Shown piece after piece: positions 5,653 to 13,523 of a stretch of 14,731 nucleotides of DNA (the stretch's first letter is position 1; every line of letters starts with the position of its first letter). Source of the stretch: Candidatus Woesearchaeota archaeon. Its GTDB lineage: Archaea > Nanobdellota > Nanobdellia > Woesearchaeales > UBA10200. A model generated the notes under the pieces. That model was not told the origin of the DNA. It did no database searches and saw only the letters and a list, made by a program, of their open reading frames with translations. The position numbers and the translations under genes are program-made. Location of the stretch: NCBI GenBank assembly GCA_018302185.1, contig JAGVZX010000052.1, forward strand, positions 1 to 14,731. The letters are read 5' to 3'.

Positions 5653-6576
5653 TCATTCCTTTATCTCAACCTCATCTATTATGCCGTCTGCGTCTTTATC
5701 AATGCCTTCAACTACTTTTGCTAAGATCTTATTGTCTCTAATGTTACCTGCAGCTACTTCTTTTAGATGCTTTGAGAGTGCGATGATAGCAGCTTTTGTT
5801 CCTGCATGGCGCTTGCCTGCGATTAGAAGAATGCTCTTATCTTTTGCAAAAGGATTCTTTATCTTGACAATGATGCCTATCTCATCTGCAGCATAAAGCT
5901 CATGTGTCAAGCTGCTTTCAATGTTCCATGCATGGGTCTTGTTGAATCTAATCGGCAGAAAGTCATTTATCTTTTCAGTTATCTTGTTGACAACAGGACC
6001 GCCGATTATAATTAAGTTGTTCTTCAGATGCTCAGAATGTGTTTCTGTGTCAAGCTTTATCGTGTTTATCGGAATATGGTTAAGAAAAGTACCAAGCAAT
6101 AATGCAAGCTCAATAGCATATAATGCATCCTTGCTTCTTGCTTTCTCAATGCCGTGCGGCTCTGGAGAGCCTACAATAATCTGCGCATCTAGTTTTCCAT
6201 CTATAATAAAGGGCTCTAGGAAATTGGTGTATTCTGGCTTTAAGCTAGCAATCTTCTGCGTTTCTTTCAGCTCAGAGAATTTTACTATGAATGCTGGCTC
6301 TGTCAATGTGTAATAGTTTGCAACTCCGCCTTGCATTGCTTCGCTTTTTACTTGCTTTATTATGCCGTTCTTCTGCAGGTTTCTGATGTGGTAATATATC
6401 TTCTGTTCGTTGACTTTCAATGTTCTTGCTAACTCTTTTGGATAGCTCTCTTTGATTGAAAGCTGATGCAATATTTTTTCTGCTAATGGAGAGCTTGCAG
6501 ACCTGAAATCTTTCACTCTCAGTTCTTTTGCTGGCAATGTGAGCAAGCTTTCTTTTTGTTTTTCTGCGATGAACAT
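5653..6576 (-). CDS. winged-helix protein with S-layer-like C-terminal domain
   Basis: Residues ~28-95 form a winged helix-turn-helix (EKILHQLSIKESYPKELA, then recognition helix NEQKIYYHIRNLQKNGII and a wing ending NYYTLTE), as in archaeal ArsR-like regulators. Residues ~125-285 resemble the archaeal S-layer family domain (GSPEPHGIEKARSKDA, NLIIIGGPVVN at 187-197, YAADEIGIIVKIKNPF, ILLIAGKRHAGTKAAI). There is no signal peptide or membrane segment, so the protein should stay in the cytoplasm despite the S-layer-type domain. The C-terminus DKDADGIIDEVEI (293-305) looks like a calcium-binding EF-hand/dockerin loop. The probable role is a transcriptional regulator whose C-terminal domain senses something unknown. 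A minus-strand ATTATTAAAA near 6594-6604 lies ~24 nt before the ATG and may give leaderless expression. The mini-ORF and nuclease genes follow directly. Confidence 0.8.
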   Translation of the reverse strand: MFIAEKQKESLLTLPAKELRVKDFRSASSPLAEKILHQLSIKESYPKELARTLKVNEQKIYYHIRNLQKNGIIKQVKSEAMQGGVANYYTLTEPAFIVKFSELKETQKIASLKPEYTNFLEPFIIDGKLDAQIIVGSPEPHGIEKARSKDALYAIELALLLGTFLNHIPINTIKLDTETHSEHLKNNLIIIGGPVVNKITEKINDFLPIRFNKTHAWNIESSLTHELYAADEIGIIVKIKNPFAKDKSILLIAGKRHAGTKAAIIALSKHLKEVAAGNIRDNKILAKVVEGIDKDADGIIDEVEIKE

Positions 6577-6615
6577 GTTAATTCTTTTATTCTTTTTTTA
6601 ATAATTTTTTATCTT

Positions 6616-7545
6616 TTATATGATGTTCTTTTTATGCAATCTTATAAGTATCACATTAATCACTTGATGTGTGATTATATTCACTATTATCGGCAATGCA
6701 ACTAATGGCGCAAATGATGAACTAATAATCCCTATCATCAATGCATTATTCCTTATTCCTGTAGATATCATCAATGTATTTTTTTCTTGCCTATTCAATT
6801 TTGAAAATATCCCTGAGAAATATCCTGCAACAAATGATAATGCCGTAAGCAATGATGATATGGCTATAACTGACACTATATCTGTCTTTAATAGCGAAGC
6901 TGAATTAACTCCTATCATTGCATATAATAATACAAACAAAAGAATCTTGGTAATCATAGCAGTCTTATCTGATACTGCTTTTGCTGCAAAACTTAGGAAG
7001 CTTAATCTTCTAAATACTATCGAAATAATGAAAGGAATTAAGATTACATATATTAGGCTAAGGATTAAACTTAGGTAATTTATGGTAATATATCTTCCAG
7101 TATAAACAAATAATAATAAAGGTATAACTATGATTGCCAGTAAGTTTGATAATACAGATATAGCAGCAGCTTGGAGCTTATTTCCGCCTACTAATGAGAC
7201 GTAAAATGAGTTCATTATAGCTGCTGGGGCTAAAGTAATCAGCAATATTCCTAACCTGAACTCTTCTTTTATGACAAATAATGAAAATATATAGCCTATA
7301 AACGGCAGAATCAAGATATTTGAGATAAACCAAAGGACTAATACCTTAACTGAGAAAGTCTCTTTTAAATCAACAGCTAAGAATGTAAGGAACATCATTA
7401 TCAATATAAGATAAATGATATATTGGTAGATGTAAGCGCTCAAATACGGGAGCAAAAATCCCAGTATTATGCTCATAGCGATAACAAGCTCAATTGAGAG
7501 CCATTCTCTTTTCGTATCTCTTTCTTTCTTTGTGTTTTTTGCCAT
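6616..7545 (-). CDS. SBF-type (bile acid:sodium symporter-like) membrane transporter
   Basis: This 309-residue protein has about nine or ten hydrophobic segments after a short charged N-terminus (MAKNTKKERDTKREW). The arrangement fits the BASS/SBF/ACR3 fold. The segment LLITLAPAAIMNSFYVSLVGGN matches the family's first unwound-helix region with its conserved Pro and Asn. STGIRNNALMIGIISSSF matches the second, equivalent repeat. It probably performs cation-coupled transport of an organic acid or similar anion; the substrate cannot be told. It is divergent from glmS (about 150 bp between start codons), and 39 bp separate its stop from the downstream wHTH gene, which has its own likely TATA box. 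No clear Shine-Dalgarno precedes the ATG, and TTTTTATAG near 7588-7600 on the minus strand is a possible TATA box. Confidence 0.8.
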   Translation of the reverse strand: MAKNTKKERDTKREWLSIELVIAMSIILGFLLPYLSAYIYQYIIYLILIMMFLTFLAVDLKETFSVKVLVLWFISNILILPFIGYIFSLFVIKEEFRLGILLITLAPAAIMNSFYVSLVGGNKLQAAAISVLSNLLAIIVIPLLLFVYTGRYITINYLSLILSLIYVILIPFIISIVFRRLSFLSFAAKAVSDKTAMITKILLFVLLYAMIGVNSASLLKTDIVSVIAISSLLTALSFVAGYFSGIFSKLNRQEKNTLMISTGIRNNALMIGIISSSFAPLVALPIIVNIITHQVINVILIRLHKKNII

Positions 7546-7631
7546 CTTTTATTGTTAATTACACTAAAATACAATAAAACCACTACTACTATAAAAAGTT
7601 TTGTACTGGTATTATAAAATTTTTAATAACA

Positions 7632-7641
7632 TTTATATATA
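7632..7641 (+). promoter_or_regulatory. TATA box of the glmS operon
   Basis: TTTATATATA is a near-ideal archaeal TATA box. Its centre near 7637 predicts a start at about 7662-7665, giving an untranslated leader of about 30 nt before the glmS ATG at 7695. That start also rules out the upstream in-frame ATG at 7644. Confidence 0.65.
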
Positions 7642-7694
7642 AGATGGGCGGATTATGGTTAGTTATAGCAAATATAGAGAGTAAAGTGATCTTT

Positions 7695-9488
7695 ATGTGC
7701 GGCATTGTAGGGTATAAAGGAAAGAGAAAGGCAAGCGAAGTTTTGCTTAGATGTATCAAGAACCTTGAATATAGAGGGTATGACAGTGTGGGGATGGTCA
7801 CTAAGGATGATAAAAGCTTGCATGTAAGGAAGAATGTAGGCAAGATCGATGAAGTGGATAAAACAGAACATTTTGAGCAGTTAAACGGCAATATTGGTGC
7901 TGCTCATTCGAGATGGGCGACGCATGGCGGAGTGACTAAGCTCAATGCTCATCCGCACTTAAGCAATGACGGTAAAATTGCAGTTGTGCATAATGGGATA
8001 GTTGAGAATTATCAGGAGTTAAAGGAATTTCTTAAGAAAGAAGGCTTTGAATTTAAATCTCAGACAGATACTGAAGTTATCCCTAATCTGATAGAGTATT
8101 ATATTATAAAAGAAAGGAATGGTCTTAAAGATGCAGTCCAAAAATCATTGGCTAGAATTGAAGGAAGTTTTGCAGTAGTTGTAATAAGCCAAGAGGAAGA
8201 TTGGATGATTGCTGCAAGAAGAGGAAGTCCTTTGGTTCTTGGCATAAATAAAAAAGAAAATGAATATTTTGCAGCAAGTGATGTGCCTGCTTTTCTTGAG
8301 TATTGCAGGGATGTAATCTATCTTGATGATGATGAATTAGCTATAGTCTATAGCAATTCTAATAATCCTTATGAAATTTTTAGATTGAATGATTTGACAA
8401 ATATTATCTCAAAAAAAGAAATTAAGAGAATAGATTGGTCAGTTGACCAAGCAAAAAAAGGTAAATATTCTCATTTCATGCTGAAAGAGATTACAGAGCA
8501 GAAATATACGATAAGAACTGCGATTGAGCAGGATCATGAACTCATTGCAAAAGTAACTGCTGCAATCAAAAATGCACATGGTGTTTTTTTTGTAGGATGT
8601 GGCACAAGCTATCATGCATGTGTTTCTGCAAGCTATATCTTTGCTCATGTTGCTAAAAGACATGTCAATGTTGTTCTTGCTAGCGAATTCAGGAATCATG
8701 AGAACTTTTTGAAAAAAGAGACTCTTGTGGTTGCAGTCTCCCAATCAGGAGAGACAGCTGACCTGTTGGATGCAGTCAAGACAGCAAAAGCCCATGGGTG
8801 CAAAACAATTGCAATCGTGAATGTGATGGGAAGCACTCTAACTAGATTATGTGATACTAGCGTGATGATGAACTCTGGGCCAGAGATCTGCGTCTTATCA
8901 ACAAAGAGCTATACGAGCCAGCTTGCATTATTGTTGTTGTTTGCGTATAGCAGCGCAGGAAGATTAGAAGATGGAAAGAAAATTATTTTAGAAGCGTGTA
9001 AGCATGTTGATAAAGTCATAGATGATTCCCTTGAAAAATTAAAGCCGTTAGCTGAAAAGCTTCATAAGCAGCATGATTTCTTTTTAATCGGCAGAGATCT
9101 TGCGTATCCAAGCGCATTAGAAGGTGCACTGAAGATCAAAGAAGTCAGCTATATCCATGCTGAAGGTTTTGCAGGCGCAGAATTAAAGCATGGCACGATC
9201 GCGCTTATAGAGAAAGGAGTGCCTTGCATAGCGATAGTAACAAAATCAACAGAGAAAATGATTTTAAGTAATGCGATGGAAGTTAAAGCAAGAGGAGGAT
9301 TTATTATTGGAATAGGAAATGAACCTAATGAAGTATTTGACTATTTTATTCAAGTGCCTGCAGCAAGTGATGCAGATCCTATATTGATGATTTTACCCAT
9401 ACAGATATTGGCTTATCATTTGGCATTGGCACGCGGTTTTGATCCGGATTTTCCGAAAAATTTAGCAAAAAGTGTAACAGTACGATAA
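7695..9488 (+). CDS. glmS: glutamine--fructose-6-phosphate aminotransferase (isomerizing)
   Basis: The enzyme makes glucosamine-6-phosphate from fructose-6-phosphate and glutamine, the entry step of UDP-GlcNAc synthesis. Residues 1-~220 are the class II glutaminase domain: the nucleophile C2 in MCGIVGY, HSRWATHG (71-78), HNGIVENY (99-106) and SQTDTEVI with D125. Two sugar-isomerase (SIS) domains follow, with VGCGTSYHA (C302), SQSGET (349-354), STKSYTSQLAL and EVSYIHAEGFAGAELKHG. The C-terminus DFPKNLAKSVTVR is the family signature, placing the substrate-closing tail. The product is 597 residues, typical for the family. The start must be the ATG at 7695, because Cys must be exposed after Met removal; the longer in-frame ATG at 7644 would bury it. 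It is the first gene of glmS-glmM-glmU-like, and glmM begins 23 bp after its stop. Confidence 0.96.
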   Translation: MCGIVGYKGKRKASEVLLRCIKNLEYRGYDSVGMVTKDDKSLHVRKNVGKIDEVDKTEHFEQLNGNIGAAHSRWATHGGVTKLNAHPHLSNDGKIAVVHNGIVENYQELKEFLKKEGFEFKSQTDTEVIPNLIEYYIIKERNGLKDAVQKSLARIEGSFAVVVISQEEDWMIAARRGSPLVLGINKKENEYFAASDVPAFLEYCRDVIYLDDDELAIVYSNSNNPYEIFRLNDLTNIISKKEIKRIDWSVDQAKKGKYSHFMLKEITEQKYTIRTAIEQDHELIAKVTAAIKNAHGVFFVGCGTSYHACVSASYIFAHVAKRHVNVVLASEFRNHENFLKKETLVVAVSQSGETADLLDAVKTAKAHGCKTIAIVNVMGSTLTRLCDTSVMMNSGPEICVLSTKSYTSQLALLLLFAYSSAGRLEDGKKIILEACKHVDKVIDDSLEKLKPLAEKLHKQHDFFLIGRDLAYPSALEGALKIKEVSYIHAEGFAGAELKHGTIALIEKGVPCIAIVTKSTEKMILSNAMEVKARGGFIIGIGNEPNEVFDYFIQVPAASDADPILMILPIQILAYHLALARGFDPDFPKNLAKSVTVR

Positions 9489-9511
9489 AATGAAAAACGA
9501 GTTGAACTAGC

Positions 9512-10867
9512 ATGAAAAGAATATTTGGCACAGACGGAATCCGTGGAAAGGCAAATGTCTATCCTATGACCCCAGAGATGGCTCTGCGTGTGGGAAAGGC
9601 AGCAGCAATTGTATTCAGAGACCAGAATAAAAAGGAAAGGCATAAAGTGGTAATTGGAAAAGATACTCGCCTTAGTGGTTATATCTTTGAGACAGCCTTG
9701 ACAGCAGGCTTATGTAGCATGGGTGTTGATGTTTATTTAGTTGGGCCAATGCCTACTCCAGCGATTGCGCAGCTGACTAAGAGCCTAAATGCAGATGCTG
9801 GCATCATGATCTCAGCTTCACATAATCCTGCAACAGACAATGGGATAAAATTATTTGCAAAAGACGGATTTAAGCTTCCAGATTCTGTTGAGCAGGAGAT
9901 GGAAAAATTATTGTTAAGCGAGCATATAGCAAGCGACCATATACAAGGTGATCTGATAGGTAAGGCATTTAGGATAAATGATGCGCGCGGAAGGTATATA
10001 GAGTATGCAAAAAGCACGATAAAGAGCCTCTCGTTAAAAGGCTTGAAGATTGTAGTGGATTGCGCAAATGGGGCAGCATATCAGGTTGCACAGGTTATTT
10101 TCTCAGAGCTTGGTGCAGAAGTAATTGTGTTAAATGCATTGCCAGATGGTTTGAATATTAATCTGAACTGTGGCGCAATGCATCATGAAGTTGTTGCTGC
10201 AGAAGTGAAAAAGCAGAAAGCTGATGTTGGCATTGCATTAGATGGAGATGCAGACAGGGTTATTTTTGTCGATGAAAAAGGAAATGAAGTTGACGGGGAT
10301 CATATTATTGCAATAGGCGCGATAGATCTGAAGAAGAAAAATAGGCTTGTAAAAGATACTGTTGTCAGCACAGTGATGGCAAATCTTGGTTTTGAAGAAG
10401 CGCTTGCTAAATTCGGCATTAAGGTTGTCAAGACACAGGTAGGAGACAGGTATGTGATGGATGTGCTGCAGAAAGAAGGATATTCTCTCGGCGGGGAGCA
10501 GTCTGGGCATATAATTTTCTCAGATTACAGTACTACTGGAGATGGTATTATCACTGCGCTGCAGATTTTGCGAATAATGATGCAGCAGAACAAAAAACTT
10601 TCTGAGCTTGCAGCATGCATGAAATCATATCCACAAGTACTTGTGAATGTTAAAGTCTGTGAGAAAAAGGATTTCGACAAGATGAATAAAGTCAAAAGCT
10701 CGATTAAGGACGCGGAAAAGGAATTAGGCAAAAATGGCAGAGTGCTTGTAAGGTATTCAGGCACAGAGAATCTGGCAAGAGTGATGATCGAAGGAAAGCA
10801 GCAGAAGCAGATTGAGAAATTAGCTGATAAGATCGCGAATGAGATAAAGAAGGAGATTGGTGTTTAG
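9512..10867 (+). CDS. glmM: phosphoglucosamine mutase, bacterial-type GlmM
   Basis: This alpha-D-phosphohexomutase converts glucosamine-6-phosphate to glucosamine-1-phosphate. The N-terminus MKRIFGTDGIRG is characteristic of GlmM. The phosphoserine loop is SASHNP with S103 as the phosphorylated residue; the Mg-binding loop is DGDADR (244-249). The sugar-binding loop is GGEQSGH (327-333), and the phosphate-binding loop RYSGTEN is near the C-terminus. The length of 451 is close to bacterial GlmM (about 445). The short GTDGIRG N-terminus resembles the bacterial enzyme, although archaeal mutases share the motifs; a tree would decide. The ATG has only a weak ribosome-binding site, which is consistent with translation from the polycistronic glmS message. 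Confidence 0.94.
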   Translation: MKRIFGTDGIRGKANVYPMTPEMALRVGKAAAIVFRDQNKKERHKVVIGKDTRLSGYIFETALTAGLCSMGVDVYLVGPMPTPAIAQLTKSLNADAGIMISASHNPATDNGIKLFAKDGFKLPDSVEQEMEKLLLSEHIASDHIQGDLIGKAFRINDARGRYIEYAKSTIKSLSLKGLKIVVDCANGAAYQVAQVIFSELGAEVIVLNALPDGLNINLNCGAMHHEVVAAEVKKQKADVGIALDGDADRVIFVDEKGNEVDGDHIIAIGAIDLKKKNRLVKDTVVSTVMANLGFEEALAKFGIKVVKTQVGDRYVMDVLQKEGYSLGGEQSGHIIFSDYSTTGDGIITALQILRIMMQQNKKLSELAACMKSYPQVLVNVKVCEKKDFDKMNKVKSSIKDAEKELGKNGRVLVRYSGTENLARVMIEGKQQKQIEKLADKIANEIKKEIGV

Positions 10868-10886
10868 GTGGTTTATGGTGTTTAGG
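10858..10886 (+). repeat. short direct repeat at glmM stop/intergenic junction
   Basis: TGGTGTTTAGG occurs at 10858-10868 and again at 10876-10886, an 18-bp step. The first copy contains the TAG stop of glmM. It may be a small local duplication and may provide nothing more than a spacer before the next gene. Confidence 0.6.
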
Positions 10887-10912
10887 AAATATTTAATAGT
10901 CGGTGTATAAAA

Positions 10913-12148
10913 ATGCAAGCAATCATTCTCGCAGCAGGAAAATCAACAAGAACATATCCTTTGACAGCAACTAAGCCAAAGCCTCTTCTGAAGATTGCAA
11001 ACAAGACTATTCTCGAGCATAATCTTGAGCAGCTTGCTCTTGTAAAAGATATAAATGAAGTTATAATTATTATAGGGTATCAAAAAGAGCAGATAATTGA
11101 TGTAATTGTAAATAAATATCAGAATGAGTATAAAAGAAATGATTTTGGTAAACATGCGGAAAATTCTAAAATAAAGAATAAGATAAAGCTGCGTTATTTT
11201 GAGCAGAAAGAGCAGCTTGGGACAGGGCATGCGTTAATGCAGGTCAAAGATGCTTTGCATGACCGTTTTATCGTGATGAATGGCGATGATCTGTTTTCTG
11301 GCAAAGATATTGCTAACGCTGTTAAGCACAAATATGCAGTTCTTGGCGCAAAAGTAAAAGAGCCAAGCAGGTTTGGAATTATCGTCTCTCACAAAAATGG
11401 CGATAAAAATCTTGTTAATGAAATTGTTGAAAAGCCTAAGGCATTTATTGGAAATATTGCAAATACAGGCTTGTATGTCTTTGACAAGAAGATATTTGAC
11501 TATAAGCTAAAAAAATCTTCTCGAGGCGAATTTGAAATAATTGATTTTGTTAACTTTCTAATCAAGGATGAAGGTGTAAATGTTGAAACTGTTTCAGATT
11601 ACTGGTTTTCCATAGGTTATCCTTGGGATCTGCTAGAAGCAAATGAATTCTTTGTAAATAAGATAAATAAAACGAAGTCAATTAAAGGCAATGTTATTCT
11701 TGGCAAAGGAACAAAATTATTATCTGGGACATATATAGAAGGCAATGTTGTTATAGGAGAGAACTGCAAGATAGGGCCAAATTGCTATCTGCGTGGCAGC
11801 ACTTCAATCGGAAATAATTGCCATATAGGGCAGGCAGTTGAGATAAAAAATTCTATCATTGGTGATAATTCTAAGGTTCCTCATCTGAGCTATATAGGTG
11901 ATTCTGTCATAGGGGAGAATGTAAATCTTGGTGCAGGCACAATAACTGCAAATTTAAGGCATGATAATGCAAACATTAAATCAATTGTGAAGGATGAGCT
12001 TGTAGATTCAGGCAGGAGAAAATTTGGTGTCATTATCGGCGATAATGTGCATACAGGCATCCATACAACTTTATATCCTGGGAGAAAATTGTGGCCAGGC
12101 ACTTCTACATTGCCTGGAGAGATTGTGAGGAAGGATAAAATATCATGA
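10913..12148 (+). CDS. GlmU-like sugar-1-phosphate nucleotidylyltransferase/acetyltransferase
   Basis: Residues 1-~235 are a nucleotidyltransferase domain: QAIILAAGKSTRTYPLT...KPKPLLKI, GTGHAL, VMNGDDLF and the late motif GYPWDLLEAN. Residues ~245-411 form a left-handed beta-helix of hexapeptide repeats (GNVILG, GNVVIGENCKIG, STSIGNNCHIG, NSIIGDN, SYIGDSVIGENVNLGAGT). They end in RRKFGVIIGDNVHTGIHTTLYPG, which resembles the acetyltransferase active-site region of the archaeal ST0452-type bifunctional enzymes. It probably acetylates glucosamine-1-phosphate and/or charges GlcNAc-1-phosphate with UTP, completing the pathway of the two genes before it. The usual GxGTR of the nucleotide loop reads GKSTR (9-13), Ser replacing Gly. 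GGTG lies seven bases before the ATG, and the gap to glmM is 45 bp. Which sugar is used cannot be read from sequence alone. Confidence 0.87.
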   Translation: MQAIILAAGKSTRTYPLTATKPKPLLKIANKTILEHNLEQLALVKDINEVIIIIGYQKEQIIDVIVNKYQNEYKRNDFGKHAENSKIKNKIKLRYFEQKEQLGTGHALMQVKDALHDRFIVMNGDDLFSGKDIANAVKHKYAVLGAKVKEPSRFGIIVSHKNGDKNLVNEIVEKPKAFIGNIANTGLYVFDKKIFDYKLKKSSRGEFEIIDFVNFLIKDEGVNVETVSDYWFSIGYPWDLLEANEFFVNKINKTKSIKGNVILGKGTKLLSGTYIEGNVVIGENCKIGPNCYLRGSTSIGNNCHIGQAVEIKNSIIGDNSKVPHLSYIGDSVIGENVNLGAGTITANLRHDNANIKSIVKDELVDSGRRKFGVIIGDNVHTGIHTTLYPGRKLWPGTSTLPGEIVRKDKIS

Positions 12149-12215
12149 TGCTTAATTATCTATATTTGTCATAAATCTATTAGATTAGGCAATTCTCTCA
12201 ATTTTGTGCAATAAA

Positions 12216-12226
12216 TTTTAAAATAC
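12216..12226 (+). promoter_or_regulatory. TATA box for the adenosine deaminase gene
   Basis: TTTTAAAATAC is centred 25 nt before the ATG at 12246, so the transcript should start at or next to the ATG. GGAG directly before the ATG is too close to act as a ribosome-binding site. This supports leaderless expression and separates the gene from the glm operon (97-bp gap). Confidence 0.5.
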
Positions 12227-12245
12227 ATTTTAATTTCTCTGGAGA

Positions 12246-13382
12246 ATGGCAGAAGGGGCAACTATTACAGTATCAAATCTGGAAAGACTGGCTCAGTTAC
12301 AGGAAATGCCAAAGGCAGAGCTGCATGTGCATCTGGACGGTAGCATCCCTGCAGAAATCGTATTCTCATGGTGGCAGAAGCTTAGCAAACCAATCCTTTT
12401 GCCGGAGAAGGACAGAGACGGAAATCTAATTGTTTATTCCAGTTATCAAGATAGGATTGTAAGTTCTCCTGAAGAGCTTAAGAGATACTGGGCAAACTGG
12501 ACCAAATATTCTATTCCTGACAGGTTTGGTGTTGTAACAGAACATATGCAGACACCTGAAAACCTGAGAAATATAGCTAAAACTCATGTGTTGGATCTTG
12601 CAGAACAGAATATTGTGTATGCAGAGACAAGATTTGCACCTCAGTACAGCATATTTGGGGGACTTTCTATGCCTGATGTTGTCAAATATACTCTCCAAGG
12701 GCTCCAACAGGGAATGGATGAAGCAAGACAAAACGGCAAAGATATTCTAGTCAAGCTCATCGTATGTATAGGCAGAGAAGCTAAAGAAGATGTTGGTGTG
12801 CAGGTTGCAAAAGCAGCGCTTGAGTACCAAGGCATGGGTGTTGTTGCGCTGGATCTAGCATGCTATGAACCTACATTTCCGCCTGAAAGGCATGCAAGGG
12901 CATTTCAGGAGACATTTGGTACAGGCTTAAAAAGAACTGTACATGCAGGAGAGATGATGAAAACTTCTCATGAAAATATGAGAAATATCTATTCTGCAAT
13001 CCAGTTCTTAAGGGCAGATGGAATTGGGCATGGCATTCCGTTATCGCAGAGATATTATATGAATGGCGAGACAGATGTACTGCAGATGGTAAAAGATAGG
13101 GGAATAAGAGTTGAAGCAAACCCAATAAGCAATCTGTACCTTGGATTTATAGATACACCATCAGATCTGCATCTTGATCAGTTGCTTAAAGCAGGCGTAC
13201 TAGTGACTGTGAATTCAGATGATCCAGCAATGTGGCCAAAGGGAACATTAGCTCATAATCTTTATGTTGCAGAGGAATTATACGGCAGAGATGCAATGCT
13301 TGAACTTAACAGAAATGCTATAAGAGCTGCATTTGGGCTTACAGATGTTGAGAAAAAAGCTATGCTTGCAAAATTCTATTAA
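12246..13382 (+). CDS. adenosine deaminase family enzyme
   Basis: A metal-dependent aminohydrolase of the adenosine/adenine/AMP deaminase family, 378 residues, close to the length of adenosine deaminase (~330-380). The zinc ligands and catalytic residues are all present: H27 and H29 in ELHVHLDGS, H233 in HAGE with the catalytic E236, H262 in GIGHG, and D325/D326 in NSDDP. These fit hydrolytic removal of the 6-amino group of adenosine to give inosine for purine salvage. Adenine deaminase of the same fold cannot be excluded. The N-terminal ~20 residues before PKAELHVHLDGS are slightly longer than in many relatives. The start is supported by the TATA box 25 nt upstream. The next genes have their own promoter after a 141-bp gap. 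Confidence 0.9.
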   Translation: MAEGATITVSNLERLAQLQEMPKAELHVHLDGSIPAEIVFSWWQKLSKPILLPEKDRDGNLIVYSSYQDRIVSSPEELKRYWANWTKYSIPDRFGVVTEHMQTPENLRNIAKTHVLDLAEQNIVYAETRFAPQYSIFGGLSMPDVVKYTLQGLQQGMDEARQNGKDILVKLIVCIGREAKEDVGVQVAKAALEYQGMGVVALDLACYEPTFPPERHARAFQETFGTGLKRTVHAGEMMKTSHENMRNIYSAIQFLRADGIGHGIPLSQRYYMNGETDVLQMVKDRGIRVEANPISNLYLGFIDTPSDLHLDQLLKAGVLVTVNSDDPAMWPKGTLAHNLYVAEELYGRDAMLELNRNAIRAAFGLTDVEKKAMLAKFY

Positions 13383-13437
13383 AGCAATTTTCTTGGCCTT
13401 GATATGTTCTCTTAAAAATATTTTCTCAAACCGAAGC

Positions 13438-13445
13438 TTTTAAAT
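13438..13445 (+). promoter_or_regulatory. TATA box for the upstream ORF/Lys-rich protein/DoxX unit
   Basis: TTTTAAAT predicts a transcript starting at about 13469-13471, exactly at an ATG. A second TATA-like stretch, AATTATATAT at 13487-13496, would start transcription inside the Shine-Dalgarno site at 13513-13518, so it is less likely to serve the Lys-rich gene. Confidence 0.45.
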
Positions 13446-13470
13446 AATAGAAAATCATTCTGTTGCTTAG

Positions 13471-13512
13471 ATGTTATCGTATCCTAAATTATATATCGAA
13501 TCAGACAATTAA
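13471..13512 (+). CDS. possible leaderless 13-residue upstream ORF
   Basis: ATG...TAA encodes MLSYPKLYIESDN. The ATG lies ~29 nt after the TATA box at 13438-13445, so it would be at the very 5' end of the message. Its TAA touches the Shine-Dalgarno sequence of the next gene (TAAAGGAGG). It could act as a leader peptide that controls or feeds ribosomes to the Lys-rich gene. It is short and may be chance. Confidence 0.3.
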   Translation: MLSYPKLYIESDN

Positions 13513-13523
13513 AGGAGGAAAAA

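Noticed and set aside
7644..7694. Upstream in-frame ATG adding 17 residues to GlmS
   Set aside because: GlmS needs Cys directly after the removed initiator Met; the TATA box at 7632-7641 also overlaps this region, so transcription would start downstream of that ATG.
7546..7694. glmS ribozyme or riboswitch in the glmS leader
   Set aside because: The predicted leader is only about 30 nt, too short, and no ribozyme-like sequence is visible.
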